Shown here: piece by piece, positions 42,094 through 53,805 of the stretch | How positions within the stretch are numbered: position 1 is the stretch's first letter | How the letters are laid out: every line of letters begins with the position of its first letter | Position numbers and translations under genes: made by a program | Source: Silene conica | Taxonomy: Eukaryota > Streptophyta > Magnoliopsida > Caryophyllales > Caryophyllaceae | Length of the DNA: 64,000 bases | NCBI GenBank assembly: GCA_029255685.2 | Contig: CM055316.2 | Span: 83,636,861-83,700,860 of the forward strand | Reading direction: 5' to 3' | Notes under the pieces: model-generated | The model's input: the letters and a program-made list of their open reading frames with translations, nothing else | Told to the model about the DNA's origin: nothing | Databases searched by the model: none

Positions 42094-43717
42094 AACGAGT
42101 GTTTTTATAAGTATATTAAAAGTTATCCTGGACGGTAAATTTGTAAGACGTATTTGTACAATGGTTTGTTGATTAGTTTAATTTCGTAACTTTGCTTCGA
42201 GGTTTAGCACTACTTAAGTACTCGTACTATTATATTTGGTGTTTAATGGTGCGGGTGCGGGTGCGGGCGCGGGCGCGGGCATGGCACGCGACCTTTTGTG
42301 TTTATGATATGTTAAAAGGCTTAACAAATTTAGTAAGAAATGCAACATGGGAAAAAAATCCGACAAAAAAGTATCTTGAAAGTGTTTCGTAAACTAGCGA
42401 AAAATATGCAAAATTCATACACAAAAATACCTTTTGTGTTTTTGTACTACCAAGTATATACGTAGTATGACTAGTATCTATTATTATAGGTACATAATGA
42501 TTTAAGTATTTTGCTATTAAAATGGGACGTACTTTTTTACATACGAGTTTTACTCTTTCACATACGCTTTTTATAATTTTGTCATTGTCATTTTTTTCCT
42601 TCTGTTACCTAATTGATTTTTTTCCCTCCCTTCACCACAATACCACCTCCGTTCAACACCCTTTGCCCCGTCAGTCTAGTCGCTAACTCATGTTGCATTG
42701 GCTGAACCCGGTTACCCTTCTCCCGCTGTCTTAGTAAGCCCCCTTATCCCGCACTCCCTCTCCTCTATTCCGACCACCATCGGTTATCCGACACCACCCA
42801 CCATCCGACACAATGGAGTAATCACGGGCAAAACTCTTAAAACACGTTAAAAAAATGGGGAAGTCAATAGCAATTCAAGTAACAAAGGTCACACTAACGA
42901 CAACAACACCATACATGGTTAAACAAATTAGAATAATCAAGTGAACATTTGATTAATTAATAAAAGCAGATTGACAGAATTAATGCACTAAGTGGTATTG
43001 CGAACAATGAAACTGTGAACAATGAACAAGAGAACCTTAATTTTATTAATTGATAAATTACTTCTATATCCTAATAATTTCCACACAAAAATTATTAATA
43101 ATCGCTAACACGGAGAAATTGTTTTATTCATTAGAGAATTATAATTCATTGTTCAAAGTTTATAGATCAATTAGATTCGATTTTAGAGGAAAAGAAAGCT
43201 AAGAGTTAATTTGATTAGGGTTAGGAAAAAAGGGTACAATAAGAAAAATTTATAAAAAAATGTATGTGAAAGAGTAAAGTCCGTATGTGAAAAAGTAATT
43301 CCGACTAAAATACCTCATTATCCACGATGTCGACGTTAGGAGAAAAAATCGATAAATAAATAAATAAATTTTATCATGAAATTTCTTACAGGCGCGTAGT
43401 CCTAAAAAAGCCCAACTTTGAAACCAAGTTGGTCTCATACAAAACCAAACCGTTGTATAATGTATAACGGCCTTAATAACATGTACAAAACCGCGTTTAA
43501 CAATAAATGAGACGCATAAGCTGTACAAGAACACCGATTTTATTTGATAATTTATACAGACCAAAATGTAAACTTTGAGAAAAGAATGTCTGCTGCAGTT
43601 GAAGCCTGAAGAGTACCAAGTGAGTACATCTTGATGCACTGACAAAAATCGGCCTTCAAATGTCGAAGCTATTTACGACCAAATTTAATAGAGCAAGAGC
43701 GAGGGTCCGAGGGAGTC
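42094..43717. other. Intergenic stretch upstream of the kinase and 3' of PRA1.H-like gene
   Basis: Holds a GGTGCG/GGCGCG microsatellite at 42249-42280 and otherwise AT-rich DNA. A 131-codon minus-strand frame at 43250-43645 is Phe/Tyr-rich noise. No supported gene. Confidence 0.5.
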
Positions 43718-46700
43718 TCATCTCCGTCTTCCTTTGACGGGCTGCTTGGCCGGAGTGAGCTTCCGGAAAGACGCGTGCATAATCAGAACTGACAAAAAAG
43801 TGGAGGTATACATCATTTGATTGAGTAGAAATATGAGCCGAGCCAAACCAAGATCAAGTTAATCGGCTTTGTTTCTGGGGTTTCGAACCTAAGTCGTGAT
43901 TACTACCGCTAAGGTCGTCATCACTGCAGAACAATTTGCTGAATAACAGTAGAGTACCTGCATAGCTGACAGCAACGGTACAGAAGATGGCCGCCTGAAC
44001 GTTGCACCAGAATAGAATGGCTGCAACTCCTGCATAACGTAACAATCCGTTTATTAATATGAAGAAATTGACCACTGAGAAAACCGTGACACGGTCTTGG
44101 GTCACACCCTATGTTACTCCGACTCTTCTAATTTCCTCACGTACCCATGTCGGATACTCCACAGTCAGACATGGGTATGACACTTGGACACCTCATTTTA
44201 GACCAAAATATCTGTATTTTTCAATAAATTAGCCAAGTCCGACACTTGGACATGTACCCATATCGGATACTTCTAAACGCGTCTGAGTAACCTAGGTCAC
44301 ACCCACAAGGACTAATAGTCCATACACTCAAAAGGAGGTTCCACCCACACCGATTGGGTATGCCTACGCGCTACGCGACTACGCCCCCCCTGCCTTCCTG
44401 AAATAGGCATTGTTTCTTTTGGCTAATTACGAGTTTCTTAGAATCTAAACAAATGTGACTTAACAACTTTCCATTTCTAATAGAACTAGATACTCGGGAT
44501 TCTTTGCCGTTGAAAGTTGAAAGATGACAACGTAAAGCAAAATGGCTCATTAATTACGATAATTGAGCTTCATCTGCTGCGGAGCAGCAACGAGTTTCAA
44601 CGTGATTACCAGTATGGGTCATTTGGAAACACTGTGTGTGTTCCCTAATATAAGGGGGTAGGGGTTAAGACTTTATATATCTGACCGCTGACCCAACCTT
44701 AAATGGGAAGGACACTACGGTGATGTTGATATTGTTGGTATGACTTTTAAGAGGTGTAGAGAAGGACGATCTCCCATAAATACCAGGATGATGATATTAA
44801 ACGCTATGTTATTCCGACTCGGCTTGAAGAGTCAAACACGGGTGCGTATCCAAGTGTCAGACACGGTTTTTCTCTAAAATGAGGTGTCGGAGTGTCATAC
44901 CAGTGTCCAAGGATCGAGTGTCGGACACAGGTACGTGAGCTCGTATGAAGTGTCGAAGTAATATAGATTAAACGTCTCAAAATCATCTCTATGATGCTTG
45001 GGACATACATAGATGTTACCAGATTCAAAGAGTAGTGTAACTAAGAAAATGCATAATAAATACAGCAGCGTACAAGTACATGCATAATCCGTCCCATGAT
45101 AGGCTATACGTCTGGGAGGTACACGATCTATGTTACTCAGACTCGTTTAAAAGTATTCAACACGGGTACGTGTTCAAGTGTTGGATCGACTATTTTCGTG
45201 AAAAATAAGCATATTTTGGTTTAAAATGAGGCGTCCAAGCGTCATAGCCATGTCTGAGTGTCGAGTGTCGAGTGTCGGACACAGGTATGCGAGGGAATTA
45301 GAAGAGTTTGAGTAACATAGTACACGATTGCCGACACCAAAGACACAGAGAGCCAATGCTCCCTTTACCAGAGTGAACCTCTATGAAGACATCGTCATTT
45401 TCAAATCTAATGACGGGATCAAATTAAGACTAAAGAAACAGTAATGTTATAGAGTAATGAGACGAATGAGCAATACATAAACCGATTATGAATAGGCAGC
45501 ATAAAAAGTGTGCGTCTTTTTTTATCAGAATGGTGCCATTGCCTGCACATTTAGCAAGTGACGAAAACAAAACATATTTGTGAAAATAGGATGACATAAG
45601 ATTCGATTTCCATCGCTTAGAAACTCTCAAAGCCACCATTGTGCATGGCAGCTCTACCCTATAAGAGTCTTACAAAATGGCAGCTTCTGCTGTCCAAGAA
45701 CAAAAACTTGGCGGGTTCTAGCAGTCGGAAAAAAAATTAGACAACTGTGGAAAAAAAAGTTAGAATTCATAAAATTTGCCATTTCACTTGGCGCTTTGAA
45801 TGTACAAAAACATCCCTAAACCCTAAACCCTAAACCCTAAACAAAAACTTGGCGGGATCTAACAGTCGGGAAAAAAATTAGACAACTGTGGAAAAAAAGT
45901 TAGAATTCATAAAATTTGTCATTTCACTTGGCGCTTTGAATGTACAAAAACACCCCTAAACCCTAAACAAAAACTTGGCGGGTTCTAACAGTCGGGAAAA
46001 AAATTAGACAACTGTGGAAAAAAAAGTTAGAATTCATAAAATTTGCCATTTCACTTGGCGCTTTGAATGTACAAAAACACCATTGCAGATGACATTTTAA
46101 ACGACTTCGACATACTACTAAGTACAGAGCACAAAGGACCAGTGTAACATACACAACATTTATGTCGCAGAAAACTTACCACACTGGCCAGCGCGGATCA
46201 GAACTTGTCGACTAGAAGGATAACGCTCAAGCGCCCATTTCGTATCGCAAAATCTAAAAAGCTCCCATACTGCTAAGCATGATAACAGTCCAACGAACGC
46301 AAGTGGCATCTTGTACCTAGCATCAAAGAACAACAATCATTAGTCTATTGTTTTTTTTATTAAAGTATCATTAGTGGCAACAACCCGAAATGATCAACAA
46401 GTATCTGTTAGGCCATCCTATTACTCACCATTAGCTGTATATATTAAATAACAAAACCTAACTACTGAAATCGCGACAAGTAACCTCAAATATAGCAACT
46501 AACTAAATGAACCTAATGACAGACCAACGAGAGTGAGAAAAGCCAAGCACTACGTACTAGGGCACTACGTACTAGGGCCGAAGGGGTGTGTGTAACAAAC
46601 ATTGGACTTATATTGATTGTAAAAATGTAAACTACGAAAAGGGCAGTCGTAAAAAGTTGAAAAACACGTACAAAGAGCAACTTCATAAGCAACGAATCTC

Positions 46701-48702
46701 AAGACTCAAGCTGGCAACACACTACCAAAATTACACCAAAAACCAGCAAAAATAGAGCGTAACCCAATTGACAAAATGTAAAACTATGAAATGGGCAATC
46801 ATCAAAAATTGAGAAACACATACAAAGAGCAACTTAATAAGCAAAGAGTCAAGGTAGCTAACAAGTAACAACATAATTCAATTAACATTAGACCATCCCC
46901 AAGCAAGGTCGATAGGGAGTCGAGTCAAGTTAATTGTAATTAAGAAATAGATTAGGATTGACTTAGGTCGAATTGAGTCACAAATCGACCCAATTTGAAG
47001 CAAATTGACCCAACAATCCACCTAATACGTGGCATGTTGTAATTGGTTCTAAACATTTAAGAAAAAGAAAAGAAATTAAAAAGCTAAAAAAGTGGTTGTT
47101 TGGGAGGGTTTATTGACCTAGGTCATGACTTACTGCTTGCAGGGTTTAACTGGGTCAAGGTTAATAAGGGGAGATTAAGGCCTAATTTACAATTAACCCG
47201 ATTAAATTGACTTGTTCCTTGGGAATGGTTTTATGTTGAAACTAAACCGAAATTCAGCAAAAATAAGATTACCCCACTTGACAAAATGTGAAACTAGGAA
47301 AGGCCAATCATCAAAAGTTGAAAAACACATACAAAGAGCAAAGAATGTCACACTAGCAACCAGGTGGGAGCTAACATAGTAGCAAAGGGTAGCACTCGAT
47401 ACCCAAAATCCCAAATAAATAGTTAACATTATCGATTTCTGCTACCCAAGATATCTGAAGATGAGGACTGAGCAAAGATATCAAACTACAAGACGAAAGC
47501 TTGCTACCTAAAATTTCACTTTTAGCTCCACCTCTAGTAACAACATGATTCAATTAACACAATATCGAAAATAAACCGAAATTCAGCAATAATAAGAGTA
47601 ACAAAATGGACAAAATGCAAGACATGGTAACCCAAATGATGAGAATTAATAAGCAAAGAATGCCAAACTAACAACACAATTTAATCAACAAACCATCGAA
47701 TTACGACGAAATTCACCAAAAATAAGAGTAACCCAATTCACATAATGTAAAACTAAGAAATGGGCAATCATCAAAAGTTGAAAAACACATACAAAGAGCA
47801 ATTTAGCAAAATTCAATCAACTCGAAATTACGACGAAATTCAGCAAAACTAAGAGTAATCCAATTGACATAGTGTCAAACTAAGAAATGGGCAATCATCA
47901 AAAGTTGAAAAACACATACAAAGAGCAACTTAGCAAAATTCAATCAACAAAGTATCGAAATTTCGACAAAATTCAGCAAAACTAAGAGTAATCCAATTGA
48001 CATAGTGTAAAACTAAGAAATGGGTAATCATCAAAAGTTGAATAACACATACAAAGAGCAACATAGCAAAATTCAATCAACAAATTATCGAAATTACGAC
48101 GAAATTCAGCAAAACTAAGAGTAACCCAATCGGCAGAATGCAAAACTAAATAAAGGGTTAGAGTCAAAAGTTGAAAAAACTTACAAAGAACAACAAAAAA
48201 TCACAAGAGACAAAACACCATATTGTCTAGCAAATCGCTTAACATTCTCATGAACACGCATTCGAGCTTGAGTAGGAGAAGAAGGAAAAGAATAACTATC
48301 AAAACACCCTAAAAACCCAGAACTAGTCCAATTAATTGAATTCAAAACACTAAAATTCTTATCATTTGAGGTAAAATCAGAGGAATCAAGCTTAGCAAAA
48401 GGGTTAAGAGTGAAAAGAGATAGAATTGTAGCTAAGGATGAGATTAAGGACATTGTTAAGGTGTAGGAGATGGCAGTTATGGTGGTTTTTGCGGTGGTTC
48501 GGGTGGTGTTGGTGGTGGTTGGTGTGGTGGTTGTGTTGGTGGTTGGGGTGGTGGTGGAGTGGGTTGAAGGGGTGGAGGCATGGAGGTTGTGGAGTTGGGT
48601 GGTTCGGTGGTCGAGTAGCTCGAGATAGCCTGAGTCGCGGAGCCAGGATTCGAAGTTAGGGTCTGAAAGGCTTAGGGATAAGGGGTTCGATTTGAAAGAC
48701 AT
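43718..48702 (-). CDS. PRA1H: PRA1 family protein, PRA1.H-like
   Basis: Four exons on the minus strand: 48185-48702, 46180-46316, 43958-44029 and 43718-43788. They join to 798 nt and 265 aa, all GT-AG and in phase. The N-terminus SNPLSLSLSDPNFESWLRD and the core SPTQARMRVHENVKRFARQY match the plant PRA1.H subgroup. Hydrophobic segments follow (LSLVIFCCSL, MPLAFVGLLSCLAVWELF, and AAILFWCNVQAAIF with VAVSYAVLIMHA). The C-terminus RKLTPAKQPVKGRRR is basic. PRA1 proteins are four-span prenylated-Rab acceptors acting in ER/Golgi/endosome vesicle traffic. A Thr-rich tract (about 44-74), encoded by a simple repeat, separates the N-terminal motif from the membrane region and appears specific to this lineage. 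If intron 3 is retained, the frame runs to a stop at 43854 instead, giving 276 aa without the normal C-terminus. Introns 1 and 2 carry tandem arrays and MITEs. Confidence 0.92.
44109..44295. mobile_element. CTATGTTAC hAT MITE, copy 3
   Basis: CTATGTTACTCCGACTC to TGAGTAACCTAG, with 8-bp target duplication GTCACACC (44101-44108, 44296-44303). In PRA1.H-like intron 2. Confidence 0.9.
44804..44966. mobile_element. CTATGTTAC hAT MITE, copy 4
   Basis: CTATGTTATTCCGACTC to AAGTAATATAG, with perfect 8-bp target duplication ATTAAACG (44796-44803, 44967-44974). In PRA1.H-like intron 2. Confidence 0.92.
45128..45320. mobile_element. CTATGTTAC hAT MITE, copy 5
   Basis: CTATGTTACTCAGACTC to TGAGTAACATAG, with perfect 8-bp target duplication TACACGAT (45120-45127, 45321-45328). 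In PRA1.H-like intron 2. Confidence 0.92.
45701..46081. repeat. Three-unit tandem array with telomere-type seams
   Basis: Units start at 45701, 45842 and 45968 with CAAAAACTTGGCGG. Unit 1 ends in four CCCTAAA copies (45814-45841), unit 2 in two (45954-45967), unit 3 in none. In PRA1.H-like intron 2. Confidence 0.95.
46720..48165. repeat. Degenerate tandem array of about 130 bp in PRA1.H-like intron 1
   Basis: AACTAAGAAATGGGCAATCA-type anchors at 46792, 47292, 47751, 47878, 48011 and a shortened one at 48144; the closest-related units are 127-133 bp apart. Units share CACATACAAAGAGCAA. A Harbinger-like MITE interrupts it. Confidence 0.88.
46891..47230. mobile_element. PIF/Harbinger-like (Tourist) MITE
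   Basis: Ends GACCATCCCCAAG and (inverted) AACCATTCCCAAG, flanked by TTA on both sides (46888-46890, 47231-47233), the typical 3-bp Harbinger target. 340 bp, inside the 130-bp array. Confidence 0.85.
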
Positions 48703-48726
48703 GTTTTTTCTCGTGTTTGTGTTTGG

Positions 48727-49235
48727 GTTCGTGTTCTCGGTGTTTGTGTGTTTGTATGTTGTATGTTGTATATGTTGGTAGGTGGGTTTGGAGGGAAATT
48801 GGGGATTTTGTGTGGAATCTTGTTGTCAGGGAAGATATATACCAGCTCCGTATTTCCGTTTCAGTTATTTGTTTACGTTCTGTATTTATTATGGGTCGGG
48901 AATCGTGTTCTCGGTGTTTGGGTGTTTGTATGTTGGTAGGTGGACTGTTGGGAAATTGGGGATTGTGTGTGGAATCTTGTTGTTAGGAAAGATATATACC
49001 AGCTCCGTATTTCCATCTCAGTTATTTGTTTACGTTCTGTATTTATTATGGGTCGGGAATCGTGTTCTCGGTGTTTGGGTGTTTGTATGTTGTATGTTGG
49101 TAGGTGGGATTGGAGGGAAATTGGGGATTGTGTGTGGAATCTTGTTGTTAGGGAAGATATATATCGGCTCCGTACTTCCGCCCGTCTCAGTTATTTGTTT
49201 ACGTTCTGTATTTATTGTGGGTCGGGAATCGGTAA
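48727..49235. repeat. Three promoter-proximal tandem repeats of 157-174 bp
   Basis: TCGTGTTCTCGGTGTTTG at 48729, 48903 and 49060, each unit with GATATATA(C/T)C and TTTACGTTCTGTATTTATT. The array begins 25 bp upstream of the PRA1.H-like start codon, so it is leader and core promoter. Confidence 0.9.
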
Positions 49236-49775
49236 TGCGCGAAAACAATGCTAGTAGGTGGATTGGTTGTTGACTTGATGGTGTATGAATTTCTTGTATG
49301 GTAGTCAGTACCGATTGACTGATTTCAGAGCGGATTTTGGAGTAAATAAATGAACGAGGCAAAGTGACTGCACCTTGCAGTCGTCAAACACACATGGGAA
49401 GAGTTCTCGACAAAGTATTCTCTCACGAGAAATCGATCAAAGTTGGTTAGTGAATTGTGAAAATTGCAAGGATTTTAGACTCGTCTCGTCCCCTCCGTCT
49501 AGATCAATAGTTTACTCATAATTCACTCGATCATCCCAATACTGTCGACTGTCGTGCTAAATTAAGTTCATTTTACCATCCAATACGCGTGCCAATGAGA
49601 AAGCCCTTCATCTTCGCGCCAAAGAACACCAAAGTATCGTATACCTCATGGTGACGGAAATTCAAGAGAATACTTGTAGTTTTAGAAGCCTTGAGTACAG
49701 TTTTCATTGAACAAGTTAAAAGAGAAAAATGTCAACAGTATTGTAACAACTATTGAACAATATACAATGATGAAC
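49236..49775. other. Intergenic stretch
   Basis: 3' region of the unknown membrane protein gene and upstream region of the PRA1.H-like gene. One Stowaway-like half end (CCCTCCGTCTAGATC) near 49492. No gene seen. Confidence 0.45.
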
Positions 49776-52700
49776 CTAATCATCAGCAGCCGGCTGATCA
49801 TCTTCGTTGGGTGGTGTGTCATCGGGTGCGTCCTCCTTGTCCTTCGCCTTCTTTTCTTGCCACTTTCCCCATGCCCATTTCAAGATGATGAATCCCCCAA
49901 GAGCATATACCTATCAAAATCCCGACTGTTACTCCACATACCAGTAAAATTACAAATACCAAGTTACTGCAAGTCTGCAACTACAATGTCTGCAAATTCT
50001 GATTCCGGAGACCATCCTGGGTGAGTACGTCTCACTACCAGGAAGACGATGACACTCATCAAATTTGGTCGCTTACGAGGGTTCATAATATATGGGTCTG
50101 AAACCCGTCAGTATCAAAATTGTCGTGTTAATACAAGTCACAGACCGGCCTGATTTACAAGATTACTGGTGGATATCGATACTATTCAAGGTCCTTCAGT
50201 CACATAAAAACTCACAGAAAAGTAACGCAATCTAGCAGATACAGGCAGGCAGAATTGCAGAAACCCTGAAATAGTGAAATGTGCTTCTCTCAAGTCAAGT
50301 GAACATCGTCCCAAACCCTCACTGAGATCCCGTGAATCGCAAGGTACTGAGAAATCCGATATGTGCAGCCTTGCCCTTGTGTTAACAATATGAATAGCGT
50401 TCCCAGTCCCCAGATGACCCGTAATGAAAATTTCGTTCAGAAAGCACTAGATGATAGCGACTGCACAATATAAAGAATTGATGTTCTAATCATCAATTTC
50501 CAACATCCACCCAGACGCAAAAACTGCAATGTTCATGAATCACGATATGAACATTACACTTGAATTACTTATCCATCAACGTAACATCAAATGCTCGGTG
50601 TATCACACATCGCATACTTAGAACTTAGAAGTCCTGAAAAAATCATAGACGGGAATCGCGGGATTCCCATAATACATAATCCACAAAAAAGTCACGATCC
50701 ATTTACCTAGTACAAACAGTCTTTTCTAGTCCAAGAGCAAAACATCAAGGTCCCAACTCCCAAAACACTCGTCTAATACTTGTGATATTCGTAGCTTTTG
50801 ACAGTCTAATGGCGTAACTACACCTATAGTTTCGATTTATCATTTCATGGAAGACGCCCTATTGACTACTAACGAGTCCTTACTTTCGCAACACTAAACA
50901 ACCACATGCTCATAATTTCGTCATTGTGCCATTTCCGTAATATTCTTCCTAAGGTTTTACCATTAACCCTCGAGCTTAAACAATCATTTACTACTTTACC
51001 CAATCATATCACTAAAGATACGTGTTGCGAAACTAAAGGACTAGGGTTGTCGCCCTCTAAACAATGAAAAAGGCGAAACTTTTAGCTAAAATTTTCGATA
51101 TTTTTCCTGGTTTTTTATACTCAAAAAGGTTGAATATTCTTTCCCGCATTAAATTCATTACAAACTCAAATACCCAATGACACAAACAAGCTCGAAAGCA
51201 AAATAAACTCAAAAAGATTGAATCTTTCTAGTTTCTACCATCAAATCGAACACACAATACCAACTAACACAAATAAACTTAATAACAAACTAAACCCTAA
51301 AAGATTGAATCTTTCTACCATCAAATCGATCACACAATACCAAATAACACAAAAAAACTCAATAACAAACTAAACCCTAAAAGATTGAATCTTTCTACCA
51401 TCAAATCGATCACACAATACCAAATAACACAAAAAACTCGATAACAAACTAAACCCAAAAAGATTGAATCTTTCTACCATCAAATCGATCACACAATACG
51501 AAATAACACAAAAAACTCAATAACAAACTAAACCCTAAAAGATTGAATCTTTTCACCATTAATTTATCACACAATCAAAAACCTCACATAAACAGTATCC
51601 TATACAAAATAAACTCGGAAAATAGAATTTTTCAAACAACGAAGTTTTAGTTCTAACATGGTTTGGGGTCTACTAACATGAATCATCATCCAAATCCGTA
51701 ATCAAAAACCAAATTACACAAACAATCAAATACCAATTAACACAAACAACTTCATTCACAAACTAAACCCAAAAAGATTGAATCTTTCCAACAATTACTA
51801 TATCATACAATCAAAAACCAAATTAAATTACCAACAAAAACAAAATTAATCACTTCACTAAATAACAGTAAACAACTCAATTCCCAAAATTAATTCAGGA
51901 GGATTGAACACTCTCCAACAGTTCCTATACCTTCATTCAATCAAAAACCAAATTAAACTACTAGGAACCTCAAAATTAAGATTAGGTCTGCATTAAGACG
52001 AACATATCCGTTTTAAGAATAAAAAGTGCACCCCACTTGCATAGATGAGACAAACTTTTTGCTAATCTCGATGCATGTTTAAACCGACCTCTCCGTCTTA
52101 TATAAGAATTTGCCCAAAAATAACCAACTAGTCAAATCAAATTACATTAACAAACAAATACCCAGCAACATAAACAAGTTCATTCACAAACTAAACCCTA
52201 AAAGATTGAATATTTCCAACAATTCTTATATCATCATTCAATCAAAAACCAAATTAAACTACTAGAAACCCCAAAATTAAGATTAGGTATATATTACGAC
52301 GAACAAATAAAAAAAAAGGGACAAATATCACTCCACTTGCATAGATGGGAGTAGTATGGGACAAACTTTTTGCTAATCTCGATGCATGTTCAAACCATCA
52401 TGTTCGTCTTAAACGAGAATTTGCCCAAAATTAACCAACTAGTCAAATCAAATTACATTAACAAACAAATACCCAGCAACACAAACAACTTCATTCACAA
52501 ACTAAACCCTAAAAGATTGAATTTTTCCAACAATTCCTATATCATCATTCAATCAAAAACCAAATTAAACTACTAGAAACCCCAAAATTAAAATTAGGTA
52601 TATATTACGACGAACATATCCATTTTAAAATAAAAAAAAGGACAAATATCACTCCACCCGCATAGATAAGACAAACTTTTTGCTAATCTCGATGCATGTT

Positions 52701-53509
52701 TAAACCATCATGTTCGTCTTAAACGAGAATTTGCCCAAAACTAACCAACTAGTCAAATCAAATTACATTAACAAACAAATACCCAGCAACACAAACAACT
52801 TCATTCACAAACTAAACCCTAAAAGATTGAATTTTTCCAACAATTACTACCTCCCACAATCAAAAACCAACTACTAGAAACCCCAAAATTAAGATTAGGT
52901 CTCCGTTAAGACGAACATAACCGTTTTAAGATTAAAAGGGAGAAATATCACCCACTTGCATAGATGAGACAAACTTTTTGCTAATATGCATATTTAAACC
53001 CACATATCCGTCTTAAATAAGAATTTGCGCAAAATTCATCACCTAGTCAAATCAAATTACACTAACTATCAAATACCCAACAACACAAACAACTTCATTC
53101 ATAAACTAAACCCTAAAAGACTGAATCTTTCCAACAATTACTACATCCACACAATCAAAAACCCAAATTAAACTAAAAAATTAATCAATAAATCAATCAC
53201 CTGCCAAAGTATGATAGGATTAGTATCCTGTTGAACATCTTCACTCTCAAGCTTAATTGGAGTAACATCTTGTTGTTTAGTCCATGGAAAACTAACAAAA
53301 TCTGGAGCTTTTTGGGCATTAATTACAGAAGTTTCTTCAACAACAACAACCTCTTTGACTGATTTGTTATCATTTTCTGACTTCTTTTCAAGCTTTTTAG
53401 TGAGATTTTTGAAGGAATTAAGTAAACATTGAGGAATTTGAGTTAAGAACACAAAAGGGTTGTTTGATGGTGGATTATCAGATTGTTTGGGTGATGATGT
53501 TTCTGCCAT
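49776..53509 (-). CDS. Small membrane-anchored plant protein of unknown function
   Basis: Two exons, 53201-53509 and 49776-49910, join in phase 0 to 147 aa. Residues 1-75 are polar with NPFVFLTQIPQCLLNSFKNL (17-36). A PWTKQQ motif (75-80) is followed by NPIILWQ at the exon end. Exon 2 starts VYALGGFIILKWAWGKWQEKK, one hydrophobic span (about 98-117), and ends in an acidic Asp/Pro tail (DDTPPNEDDQPAADD). This suggests a tail-anchored or single-span protein. I do not recognise a named family. The start at 53509 was chosen because the frame further upstream (to 53806) is a repetitive, low-complexity stretch that contains an internal duplication and looks like 5'UTR; a longer product from 53806 is possible. 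The 3.3-kb intron is filled by tandem repeats. Confidence 0.75.
51205..51560. repeat. 79-bp minisatellite
   Basis: AAAAGATTGAATCTTTCTACC anchors (first bases GATTGAAT) at 51303, 51383, 51462 and 51541 plus one longer unit at 51217. In the intron of the unknown membrane protein gene. Confidence 0.92.
51690..53160. repeat. About 310-bp tandem array carrying a MITE-like segment per unit
   Basis: ACCAACTAGTCAAATC anchors at 52122, 52434 and 52744 and a diverged one near 53040. Each unit combines a GATTGAAT(C/T)TTTCCAACAA block with an inner segment AGACGAACATATCCGTTTTA ... GTCTTAAACGAGAATTTGCC. Confidence 0.9.
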
Positions 53510-53639
53510 TTTTCTCTGCGTTCGGCTAGAGTCGTGTTCTTGTGTGTGATGCTGGAGGCCTGGAGTACTATGTTTTTGTCTTGTTTGTGACTTTTGAGGT
53601 GCTACTTCTTCGGTTTTCTTAAGGATATTATTTGTCGAA

Positions 53640-53760
53640 CCGTGTTGCTTGTGATCGACATTATTCGTGACGGGTAAAGACGTAATATTTGTGGAACCGT
53701 CTTGGTTGTGATCGACATTATTTGTGATATTATTCGTGACTGGTAAAGACGTAATAAAGC
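53640..53760. repeat. Short direct duplication in the leader of the unknown membrane protein gene
   Basis: TGATCGACATTATT(C/T)GTGA followed by GGTAAAGACGTAATA appears twice about 63 bp apart. It makes the upstream in-frame extension repetitive (ITSLPVTNN twice). Confidence 0.8.
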
Positions 53761-53805
53761 AAGTGAGGGAGGAAATGTCAGAAATTGGAGCCACTAGGAG
53801 GATCA

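Noticed and set aside
42249..42292. GC-rich GGTGCG repeat as a CpG-island promoter
   Set aside because: It is a short microsatellite with no adjacent gene start.
43250..43645. 131-codon minus-strand frame near the PRA1.H-like 3' end
   Set aside because: Phe/Tyr/Cys-rich, no family likeness, in AT-rich intergenic DNA.
43854..43957. Long last exon of the PRA1.H-like gene ending at 43854
   Set aside because: The conserved family C-terminus is encoded by a separate downstream exon (43718-43788) joined through good GT-AG sites, so the long frame is intron read-through.
48782..49273. Plus-strand 163-codon repeat protein
   Set aside because: It is the translation of the three promoter-proximal tandem repeats; the frame stays open only because the units repeat.
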